Shown in pieces: positions 6,658 through 12,871 of a stretch of 13,087 nt of DNA (positions are counted from its first letter, which is position 1; each line of letters begins with the position of its first letter). A model generated the notes under the pieces. That model saw only the letters and a program-made list of their open reading frames with translations, did not search any database and was not told the origin of the DNA. The stretch is from Candidatus Tayloriibacteriota bacterium. Its GTDB lineage: Bacteria; Patescibacteriota; Minisyncoccia; Phycocordibacterales; PALSA-1337. The stretch is from assembly GCA_023269245.1 (NCBI GenBank), contig JAHFMB010000016.1:1-13087 (forward strand). Reading direction: 5' to 3'. The translations under genes and the position numbers were made by a program.

Positions 6658-7700
6658 GCTGCTGCACCTTCTTTCATTGCACTGATAAGTTGGGACGCCA
6701 ACACTGTAAGGCTGTGCTTGTTCATGACATATGTCCGCAGATATGTGCCAATCGAATTTTTCTGTCCAACGTCTATAGCTATAATTTTTTTTAATGTTGC
6801 CGCCAGACTCGTGCCATCAGTGAATGCATACCCGCCCTCAGACACATCCTTAACCATGCCCTCATTGCGAACTACCACGAGAGTACCGCAGGCCATCGCT
6901 TCAAATATCGTCTTATCAGCGCTCCCTGCCGGTGTTGCATTCACATATATTTCATTCGATTGATAATATACAGGAACATCATCATGCCTGACTGCCGGCT
7001 CAAAACTAACAGTATTTGTAAGACCCATGTCGCGGACCAAGCGTTTCAATCGCTCGTAATAGTCGTGGGCGTCGGGAGTCGGATCACCGACAATGATCAA
7101 ACGAGCACTGGCGCATTCGTGTGAAAGCGCCGCAACCCCCACAATAATATCCTCAATCTTTTTTACCGGAGAAATGCGTCCAAGGCAGACAATGCTATCT
7201 CTCTTTCGGATAGCCGACGAATCAGGAGAGAATAGTTCTGTATCAATGCCCACCGGCATGAGAGACGTCTTTGCAAAACGAGCGGTAAATGACTGCGGTG
7301 AAGTGCAAAAAACCTTCGAAGATAACGCGACCGCAATACGAGTAACCATAGTGCCTTTGGCATGATTTCTCCACATGAATATCGGCTTGCCCATACATTT
7401 CCAAAGCAGACCTCCGAGTAATACGTACTCCTGATTCATGTGCACAAAAACGGCATCATACTCGCCACGCAGTGACCACATATACTTGTACAAACGTATC
7501 ATGTATGACCATCGAGACCTGCGCTCTTCTTTTCCCAATGAACATATACGAACGTTGGCCGGCAATTGATACGCGCCTTTTTCCAGACAAATCACCACAA
7601 TCGATGTGCACTGCTTGGCAAACTCAGCTATCCATCCGTGAAAAAAACCTAGAACCGAATCATTGGTATCCACCTTCTGGGTGATGATGAGTAATCTCAT
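6654..7700 (-). CDS. Glycosyltransferase family 4 (GT-B)
   Basis: 348-residue GT-B glycosyltransferase. The N-terminal strand is MRLLIITQKVDTND (1-14), MWRNH lies at 109-113, PVGIDTELFSPD at 149-160, GRISPVKKIEDII at 174-186, LIIVGDP at 201-207, and the donor-site helix is DKTIFEAMACGTLVVVR (262-278). E267 is the second Glu of the EX7E motif; the first is Gly 259. The frame is open to 7904, but the added 68 residues are the antisense of nothing conserved and overlap the dehydrogenase gene. The ATG at 7700 starts at the canonical first strand, one base after the upstream stop, with AAGGAAG 7 bases ahead. It belongs to the central operon and ends in an ATGA overlap with the methyltransferase. 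Sugar specificity is unknown. Confidence 0.92.
   Translation of the reverse strand: MRLLIITQKVDTNDSVLGFFHGWIAEFAKQCTSIVVICLEKGAYQLPANVRICSLGKEERRSRWSYMIRLYKYMWSLRGEYDAVFVHMNQEYVLLGGLLWKCMGKPIFMWRNHAKGTMVTRIAVALSSKVFCTSPQSFTARFAKTSLMPVGIDTELFSPDSSAIRKRDSIVCLGRISPVKKIEDIIVGVAALSHECASARLIIVGDPTPDAHDYYERLKRLVRDMGLTNTVSFEPAVRHDDVPVYYQSNEIYVNATPAGSADKTIFEAMACGTLVVVRNEGMVKDVSEGGYAFTDGTSLAATLKKIIAIDVGQKNSIGTYLRTYVMNKHSLTVLASQLISAMKEGAAA
6665..6672 (-). promoter_or_regulatory. Ribosome binding site for the methyltransferase at 6657
   Basis: AGAAGGTG on the minus strand, 7 bases before the ATG at 6657 and inside the end of the upstream glycosyltransferase. It decides this start over the internal ATG at 6624. 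Confidence 0.7.
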
Positions 7701-7701
7701 A

Positions 7702-8565
7702 TTATTTCTTCCTTCGCACGGCAATAGCCTTGCCATACACTCCCTCCAACAAATCAATGTCTTTTCCTGAATCAAGGAGTAGCTCCACATTTTTATCCCG
7801 GATTGCTTCAAGGACAGCCAGAGCAGAAGGATCTGCGACCGATGCCTGAAACATGCCGATAAACGCTTCAAAATCCTTGATAAAACAATGCCCTCCGGCA
7901 CCACGCCCCTTTTTATCGACAGGCTTCAAATAACGATGGGACATGAACGGATCGGCCTTGAATGCGTCCCCCAATACATTCCACTTCACATTGAATGAAG
8001 CTGCAATGTCATAAAAAATATTCGATTGTACCACCTGGATATATCCGTTGATATTATGCGCATATTTGATCAATTCGGCTTCATCTGATGTACATATAAG
8101 ATTGTAGGGGGCATTGGGCAGGACGCCCATTATGAGCTTTGCGGCCTTCGTATATACAGGCTTCATGTGCGGCAACCCGATAATATTTCTAGACGGATGT
8201 GCGGCATCTTGAGCCGCAGTCGCTTCACACAAAAATTCAGGCGAATGGACAATATAAATACCGGGAAATGATTTCTGCAAAAAACGCGTCCTGCCAACTG
8301 GTAACGTAGATTTGATCACCGCAATTTTCTTGTTACCGACAAGCGGCAAAACGGCACGCAAAATACCATCGTCATACCCTTGTGGAGTAGTCGGCGTCGG
8401 TACGGCGATAAACACAATATCACACGCGGCTATGTGTGACTTGTTTTTATTGTAAGGGGCCTCGAGACCATACCGAACCACTGTATATCCTCGATGTTCA
8501 AAATCATCAGAGTAATTCCTACCAATCCATCCCTGTCCGATAAAGCCGATGCGGGGTTTCTTCAT
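7702..8565 (-). CDS. Short UDP-glucose/GDP-mannose dehydrogenase-like protein without the C-terminal domain
   Basis: 287 residues matching the NAD-binding and central dimerisation domains of the UGD/GMD family, which oxidise a nucleotide hexose twice to a uronate. Visible: GFIGQGWIG (7-15), the NAD site; VFIAVPTPT (51-59); KSTLPVGRT (85-93); HSPEFLCEA (107-115); ELIKYAHNINGY (164-175), giving catalytic Lys 167 and Asn 171; GAGGHCFIKD (222-231), giving the catalytic Cys 227. Family members are usually 390-450 residues, and the C-terminal UDP/GDP-sugar-binding Rossmann domain is absent. The frame ends in RRKK just before a well-placed downstream gene, so this looks like a real short form rather than a broken gene. 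The ATG at 8565 has no Shine-Dalgarno. It is the first gene of the central operon. It could be an active dehydrogenase with altered substrate binding. Confidence 0.88.
   Translation of the reverse strand: MKKPRIGFIGQGWIGRNYSDDFEHRGYTVVRYGLEAPYNKNKSHIAACDIVFIAVPTPTTPQGYDDGILRAVLPLVGNKKIAVIKSTLPVGRTRFLQKSFPGIYIVHSPEFLCEATAAQDAAHPSRNIIGLPHMKPVYTKAAKLIMGVLPNAPYNLICTSDEAELIKYAHNINGYIQVVQSNIFYDIAASFNVKWNVLGDAFKADPFMSHRYLKPVDKKGRGAGGHCFIKDFEAFIGMFQASVADPSALAVLEAIRDKNVELLLDSGKDIDLLEGVYGKAIAVRRKK
7708..7714 (-). promoter_or_regulatory. Ribosome binding site for the GT4 gene at 7700
   Basis: AAGGAAG on the minus strand, 7 bases before the ATG at 7700. It lies within the last codons of the dehydrogenase gene and decides against the longer frame from 7904. 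Confidence 0.75.
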
Positions 8566-8573
8566 AGACGGCC

Positions 8574-8579
8574 ATTATA
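8574..8579 (-). promoter_or_regulatory. TATAAT (-10) immediately before the dehydrogenase start
   Basis: A perfect TATAAT on the minus strand ends 8 bases before the ATG at 8565, so a transcript from it would be leaderless or nearly so. The best -35 candidates, TTTCAT at 17 bases or CTTTCA at 18, are weak and lie in one arm of the 8595-8616 inverted repeat. The missing Shine-Dalgarno of this gene fits a leaderless start. Confidence 0.35.
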
Positions 8580-8594
8580 GCGACAAGTGAGGAA

Positions 8595-8616
8595 TTATGA
8601 AAGCTTGCTTTCATAA
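8595..8616 (-). repeat. Perfect 10+10 bp inverted repeat upstream of the dehydrogenase gene
   Basis: TTATGAAAGC and its exact complement GCTTTCATAA are separated by two bases. As DNA it is a good dimeric-repressor operator: it lies about 27-48 bases downstream of the strong promoter's predicted start and overlaps the -35 region of the second TATAAT. As RNA it would fold as a 9-bp stem with a four-base loop. No U run follows on either strand, so it is not an intrinsic terminator. Confidence 0.6.
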
Positions 8617-8648
8617 GGTCCGAACGTAGTCGATATATGAGCAAAGCG

Positions 8649-8676
8649 ATTATAGCTAATCTACGCCTTTTTTCAA
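8649..8676 (-). promoter_or_regulatory. Strong predicted sigma70-type promoter for the central operon
   Basis: The minus strand has TTGAAA (8676-8671), a 16-base spacer and TATAAT (8654-8649), matching 5 of 6 and 6 of 6 consensus positions. The predicted start is near 8642, with a leader of about 77 bases that carries the 8595-8616 inverted repeat. It sits 21 bases beyond the stop of the membrane protein gene and marks the boundary between two transcription units. Confidence 0.65.
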
Positions 8677-8697
8677 TGGGATTTTGCGCGCATACAA

Positions 8698-9849
8698 TTA
8701 ACGGAACATGTCAAATAGCGAACCGCCCGAACTGGCTAAAAATAGGAGAATATTCACTATAATGGGAATTGAGATGATGGACACACGAGTGATGCGTTGA
8801 TAAACGACCGACGTTGATCCAATACGATCTCGAACGTGCGTATACGCATATAACGCCAGTGGCACAACCCACACAAACTGGATAAATTGAATTCGTGAGA
8901 TAAAGACCGGCCAAAACAAGACAGGTAACGTCGCAATGAATGCGGCAACAATAACATCAAAATGATTCATGCCGCGGCGCGACCGTATCATCACTACGAT
9001 CGCATACAAGACACCAAGCCAATACAGACCGAACGTCGATCCTTCGACGATGATTGATGTTACAAGAGAATGAGTCGGGTCACTACCATACTGCGCATTA
9101 TTTGCACTGAACCAATCAAGAAATGTCGGCGCATGCCCTGCAATGGCTATAAGTAAAACTCCGTAAAGAATTAACGCAGGCAGCCCAGCGGAGAATACAT
9201 TCGCCACAAGAACCTTTGCACCTTTGCGACGAAAACGCCATACAATCAGGAGGCACAGGGCGATTAATCCCAAGACACCAGTTTCTTTTGCCGTCGCACC
9301 CAAAAAACCGATGATTGAAGCGATACATAACAAAAAGTGTGAATGTTTCCTAAGTGCAATGAGACCAACCCATACCGTCAGCGCCGAAAGTGCCCACCCA
9401 GATATATCAGTGCCAAGCGCCAAGCCATATTTCAATAACGGATACGCAGTTGCAATCCACGAAGCGCCAACGATCGAATTGGAAACCGTATATTCCAATT
9501 CTCGAAAAATCCGGTACACGGCACCGACAAGAATGAGATAGAACGCAACATTGAGCGCAAAAAGCAGCCTGTAGGGATGGGTTGTATGGAGCATAGTTCC
9601 TCCAACGATCGCATACAATGGCTTGAACAAGCGCTGTATGGTTGCGGCATCGCCGTCAAAAGGCGTCCCGTCAGCAAAAGAAGTGATTTGGGCGGCATAT
9701 ATAGGCGCATCGATGCGGGTGTCATAGAACCCGTTCACTGAAAAAACCAATGCCATCACGCCGAGGCAGATTGCGCCCAAGACCAGCCAGTGTCTATTGT
9801 TCTTTATACAACTACTCTTCATGCGAGCATAATTAGTGTGTACGAACAT
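8698..9849 (-). CDS. Polytopic membrane glycosyltransferase, GT-C type (PMT/ArnT-like)
   Basis: 383 residues with about ten hydrophobic segments, for example LVLGAICLGVMALVFSVNGF (22-41), LLFALNVAFYLILVGAVY (95-112), GVLGLIALCLLIVW (191-204) and IIVNILLFLASSG (363-375). After the first segment, YDTRIDAPIY (42-51) supplies two Asp (D43, D47) where GT-C enzymes have their catalytic acidic motif. GATAKETGVLGL (184-195) carries the KET motif common in PMT/ArnT-like proteins. Such enzymes transfer a sugar from a polyprenyl-phosphate donor outside the cytoplasmic membrane. The start is ambiguous: ATG 9849 has AGGTGAG upstream and overlaps the FAD gene by 17 bases, while ATG 9822 lies 10 bases after that gene's stop without a Shine-Dalgarno. 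The frame is open to 9936. The exact GT family is not recognised. Confidence 0.75.
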   Translation of the reverse strand: MFVHTNYARMKSSCIKNNRHWLVLGAICLGVMALVFSVNGFYDTRIDAPIYAAQITSFADGTPFDGDAATIQRLFKPLYAIVGGTMLHTTHPYRLLFALNVAFYLILVGAVYRIFRELEYTVSNSIVGASWIATAYPLLKYGLALGTDISGWALSALTVWVGLIALRKHSHFLLCIASIIGFLGATAKETGVLGLIALCLLIVWRFRRKGAKVLVANVFSAGLPALILYGVLLIAIAGHAPTFLDWFSANNAQYGSDPTHSLVTSIIVEGSTFGLYWLGVLYAIVVMIRSRRGMNHFDVIVAAFIATLPVLFWPVFISRIQFIQFVWVVPLALYAYTHVRDRIGSTSVVYQRITRVSIISIPIIVNILLFLASSGGSLFDMFR

Positions 9850-11296
9850 GCAACTCACCTGATTCGAAATAACTTTTTTCGGTGCCGATGGATTCAATAT
9901 CGTAGCGCTTCCCTTCCATGATACTTCGGGCCGCAAGTATCCCCATTTCGAGGGAATGGTCCTGATTGTTGTAACGGAATCTACCGGGGCGGCCGATATA
10001 GTAAAAATCCTTGAAGGTATCCAGGTATTTTTTTATGATGGTCAGATATTCCTGATAGTGAGTATCGTACACTGGATACACGTCCTCGAGTCTGATTCTA
10101 TAACACGAACGGACCTCATTTCGAGCAATAAAATGGTGATCAACCAAATATGCAATGGTCTGATCGAACAGCCTCCGCTCATCCATATTCCATATCTCAT
10201 CTCCTTGTGTGCAGAAAAATTCTATAAATAATGACGTCTTGCCTTCGGGTGACATCCGCGGGCTGAAGTTCCTCATCTCGCTCATGCGGCCAATCGGATT
10301 GGTCGATTCAGGAAAATAGATCCATTGGTCGGCAGTAACCGTCTTTTTGTTGAGTGTGATAAATACGTACACCTGACTGCGATATGTGAGGAGTTTCTGT
10401 GCATCCATGACTGCAGGAGTCGGACGGGGCTCAAGAAGATTGAGAAATGATTTGAGCGGCACTGACTCGACGAGATTCTTGCACATGAATTCGATATCCC
10501 CTTCAGGACTACTGCAGACCACAGAGGTGACACGACCATTGGTGTGAATGAGCTTTTGAGGCTCAGTGGAGCACATAATCTGGTACCCTTTTGATTCGAG
10601 TTTACTGCGGATGGTTTCGTAAATAAGCCCGGTCCCCAATTCAGGATAATAGAATGTATCAACCAGTGTTTTTGGTTTTTTGGCATTCTTGATGCGCAGG
10701 TATGATGAGAACATATCCTTGAGAAGCGCCGTCACATTCAATCCCTTGATGCGCTGGCCCGCCCAATCAACATGGATGTCTTTGGCTGAAATGCCCCAAA
10801 TCTTTTCCGTATAATTGATCATATTGAATCGTCCGAGCGATGTGCCGAAATTGGCATATACGTAATCAGCAAAATTGCGTATAGGATGTTTGAGGATTCC
10901 GTAGCGGACTTTGGCGATGGTATAGTCAATCCCCATCCGGATCGCACGGAGGAAACCGACATTCCGCAGTGCCTGAAGCGCATTGACCGGATAATCATAA
11001 AACTTGCCTTCGATGTACTGCCGCGTTTGGCGCTTTACCTGGATCCACCGTTCGTGCAGAAGTTCCTGAATAAAATCATAGAGGTACTGATTTTTTGAAA
11101 AAAAACGATGCGGACCATTATCCGTGCGGAATACCAACCCTTCTTCGTGGAATTCATATGTCTTTGAAAGTCCTCCGACCCGCGACTGTTTCTCAACGAC
11201 GATAAACTCCTTCCCTTTTTTTGAGAGTTCCATGGCCGCTGCCAGACCAGCCGGTCCAGCTCCAATAATCAGAGTGTCAATAATGATTTTCTTCAT
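9833..11296 (-). CDS. FAD-dependent oxidoreductase, HemY/UDP-galactopyranose-mutase-like fold
   Basis: 487 residues. The N-terminal FAD dinucleotide site is TLIIGAGPAGLAAAMELSKKG (8-28), followed by VVEKQSRVGGLSKT (33-46), the second glycine motif of the amine-oxidase/protoporphyrinogen-oxidase superfamily. RTDNGPHRFF (57-66) resembles the GPHxF motif of Glf-like mutases, and YTEKIWGISAKDIHVDWAGQ (162-181) is the conserved substrate-domain segment of this group. RPGRFRYNNQDHSLEMGILAA near the C-terminus closes the FAD site. It is soluble or membrane-associated. Similar proteins occur in many glycan clusters without a proven reaction; oxidation or isomerisation of a nucleotide- or lipid-linked sugar is inferred, and haem synthesis is unlikely here. 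The ATG at 11296 has no near Shine-Dalgarno. It lies between GtrA and the membrane glycosyltransferase, overlapping the latter. Confidence 0.85.
   Translation of the reverse strand: MKKIIIDTLIIGAGPAGLAAAMELSKKGKEFIVVEKQSRVGGLSKTYEFHEEGLVFRTDNGPHRFFSKNQYLYDFIQELLHERWIQVKRQTRQYIEGKFYDYPVNALQALRNVGFLRAIRMGIDYTIAKVRYGILKHPIRNFADYVYANFGTSLGRFNMINYTEKIWGISAKDIHVDWAGQRIKGLNVTALLKDMFSSYLRIKNAKKPKTLVDTFYYPELGTGLIYETIRSKLESKGYQIMCSTEPQKLIHTNGRVTSVVCSSPEGDIEFMCKNLVESVPLKSFLNLLEPRPTPAVMDAQKLLTYRSQVYVFITLNKKTVTADQWIYFPESTNPIGRMSEMRNFSPRMSPEGKTSLFIEFFCTQGDEIWNMDERRLFDQTIAYLVDHHFIARNEVRSCYRIRLEDVYPVYDTHYQEYLTIIKKYLDTFKDFYYIGRPGRFRYNNQDHSLEMGILAARSIMEGKRYDIESIGTEKSYFESGELHVRTH
9854..9860 (-). promoter_or_regulatory. 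Ribosome binding site for the membrane glycosyltransferase
   Basis: AGGTGAG on the minus strand, with its AGGTG core 6 bases before the ATG at 9849 and inside the end of the FAD oxidoreductase gene. It favours 9849 over 9822 as the start. Confidence 0.5.
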
Positions 11297-11341
11297 AACA
11301 GAGGGTTTCCCCAGTATATCGCAATCGTCCGGATTAGGACA

Positions 11342-11776
11342 TCAGGCATGTTTCTGGGCAAAAATAATCCGGTATATAACATAGCTTTCAATCGCAATAA
11401 GAAGGCTCGTGATGATTTGGCCGACAATATAATGAAATCCGAGACCATCGACACATGTGTACATCAGCAGCGTGTTCAGACCAAGGTTGACCAACGCCAG
11501 AAGTGTAAACCAACTTGCTTGAACATGTATGGTGTGAGTCTCCTTGTTCTGAAATGTCCAATATTTCTGCATGACAAAACTCACGCACACGGCGATAACA
11601 AACGCTATGATCGATGAGCAGAGGTACCACACATGCGCCACGTGGGTGAGGAGAAACAAAATGCCAACATTGACAGCGGCGCCAATCCCACCGGAAATAA
11701 AAAAACGCACCCATTTCATCAGCCTCGGATATCGCTGTTCGGTTGTCGTATAGAAATCAATGGCGCGCTGTTTCAT
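11342..11776 (-). CDS. GtrA-family membrane protein
   Basis: 144 residues, the usual GtrA size, with four hydrophobic segments: about FFISGGIGAAVNVGILFLLTH (25-45), a second around WYLCSSIIAFVIAVCVSFVMQKYWTF (50-75), a third around FTLLALVNLGLNTLLMYTC and a fourth around YIVGQIITSLLIAIESYVIYRIIF. The QKYWTF after segment 2 matches the family's NRxWTF-like signature. GtrA proteins are proposed to flip or help present polyprenyl-phosphate-linked sugars. The frame is open to 11857, but the extra 27 residues overlap the upstream glycosyltransferase and are not hydrophobic, so the ATG at 11776 is chosen; it follows that gene's stop by 13 bases. No Shine-Dalgarno is visible. The usual partner GtrB (polyprenyl-phosphate glucosyltransferase) is not in the window; the GT-C membrane protein two genes on could use the flipped donor. 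Confidence 0.9.
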   Translation of the reverse strand: MKQRAIDFYTTTEQRYPRLMKWVRFFISGGIGAAVNVGILFLLTHVAHVWYLCSSIIAFVIAVCVSFVMQKYWTFQNKETHTIHVQASWFTLLALVNLGLNTLLMYTCVDGLGFHYIVGQIITSLLIAIESYVIYRIIFAQKHA

Positions 11777-11789
11777 GGGATATGCGGGA

Positions 11790-12863
11790 CTATGATTGTA
11801 ATGCACCAATAATTCCTTCGGCCACCTCAGCCGCATTCCAGCCGACAATGTGCGCACTTACTTCACGGGCAACGCCCACATCCGTCGAGACTATTGCGCA
11901 CCCGGCCGCATGCGCTTCCACGAGCGTCATACCATACCCTTCAAAGAGCGAGGTGTTCAAAAACAGGTCAGCGGTTTTGTAATAGGAAAATAACACCTCC
12001 TGATCAATCCATTCTTCGAATACAATAGAAGAGGACAGGTTGCCTACCTCGTTCTGCGTACCCAATCGTTCCCGTAACTTTTTATACTCCTGAGCTTTGG
12101 AACCCGTACCGCATATTAACAGACCAGTTCCCGGCACTCGTTTGATAACCTCGGGCCACGAACGCATCGCCAATTCGACATTTTTTTCTCGTTCCAATCG
12201 TGATGCCATCAATACAATCTTTTTGAACTGTGGGTATTTCTTATGCAGATCCGCACCATCGATAACTAACGCCCTTTTAATTTTCTCCGTATCAACAGCG
12301 ATTGGTCGCACCTCAATCTTGCCTGCATCAATCTGAAGCGTGCCAACCAAATATTCCTTAATCTTATTTGAAACAACGCGAATATGATCAGCCCGGGGTA
12401 GATACGATAACGCCAAGGTTTTTCGAATCTTTCGCATAAGGTTAGTCACGTAATACTGGCTGCCAATATCTTCGTGAACTTGAATCTCAAGTGGAATAGT
12501 ATATTTCTTCTTGAGCGAAATACCCGCCATGGCAGTTAGCGAGGGGTCTTCGCACGTTATCTCGGTAATTCTCCTTTTGTTGATGAGAAATTCACCAAGC
12601 CGTATAGCACCAAATGGGTACATGAATTTAACTCGAGACTCTGTCGAATACGCCCAACAGTTTGGCGCAATCACCGTTTCCGATTTGGTATTTGTAATCT
12701 GCGATTTGTTTGAATGTTGCGGTTTGGAATTTGCTTTTTTAAATACAATAATATGCACCTCATCCCACTGCTTTGCATACTCAGCTTGGCGCGCCCGTAC
12801 CGCACTTCCTTCCTGGAAGATGGCACGATCGGTTGATATCATCAGTAGCTTTCTCGAGTTCAT
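11790..12863 (-). CDS. Glycosyltransferase family 4 (GT-B), with a repeat-derived insert and short C-terminus
   Basis: 357 residues. N-terminal acceptor domain KLLMISTDRAIFQEGSAVRAR (5-25); IRVVSNKIKEYL (161-172); EVRPIAVDTEKI (184-195); LMASRLEREKNVELAM (218-233), the phosphate/nucleotide-binding strand and helix; LLICGTGS (248-255); and a complete EX7E motif in SLFEGYGMTLVEAHAAG (305-321), with E308 and E316. It is probably a retaining sugar transferase acting on a lipid-linked glycan. Two oddities: residues 44-63 are a polar stretch (N, S, K, Q, T) encoded by a low-complexity repeat, and the protein ends soon after the donor-site helices, about 30-40 residues shorter at the C-terminus than most GT4 enzymes. 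The ATG at 12863 lies 8 bases after the preceding gene's stop, with no clear Shine-Dalgarno. Confidence 0.9.
   Translation of the reverse strand: MNSRKLLMISTDRAIFQEGSAVRARQAEYAKQWDEVHIIVFKKANSKPQHSNKSQITNTKSETVIAPNCWAYSTESRVKFMYPFGAIRLGEFLINKRRITEITCEDPSLTAMAGISLKKKYTIPLEIQVHEDIGSQYYVTNLMRKIRKTLALSYLPRADHIRVVSNKIKEYLVGTLQIDAGKIEVRPIAVDTEKIKRALVIDGADLHKKYPQFKKIVLMASRLEREKNVELAMRSWPEVIKRVPGTGLLICGTGSKAQEYKKLRERLGTQNEVGNLSSSIVFEEWIDQEVLFSYYKTADLFLNTSLFEGYGMTLVEAHAAGCAIVSTDVGVAREVSAHIVGWNAAEVAEGIIGALQS
12675..12734. repeat. Low-complexity interspersed repeat inside the GT4 gene
   Basis: About 60 bases on the plus strand follow a GATTTGG / ATTTG / AATCTG / GATTTG pattern (12681-12701, 12702-12719, 12720-12734), i.e. 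degenerate units of roughly 15-21 bases. Translated on the plus strand it gives FRFGICNLRF, which resembles the FEIWDLRFGI-like strings seen in translated environmental genomes. On the gene strand it is in frame and encodes residues 44-63 of the glycosyltransferase. No good second copy is seen in the window. Confidence 0.5.
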
Positions 12864-12871
12864 GTCTGCAA

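Noticed and set aside
7701..7904. N-terminal extension of the GT4 gene that starts at 7700
   Set aside because: Overlaps the dehydrogenase coding end in another frame; the canonical first strand and a good Shine-Dalgarno both point to 7700.
9850..9936. N-terminal extension of the membrane glycosyltransferase
   Set aside because: Lies inside the FAD oxidoreductase gene; residues are polar and unlike a GT-C N-terminus.
11313..11318. TATACT as a promoter for the FAD oxidoreductase
   Set aside because: Good -10 but the -35 at 16-18 bases matches only about two of six positions and there is no extended -10; the gene probably reads through from GtrA.
11777..11857. N-terminal extension of the GtrA gene
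   Set aside because: Overlaps the preceding glycosyltransferase and adds no membrane segment; GtrA size fits the 11776 start.
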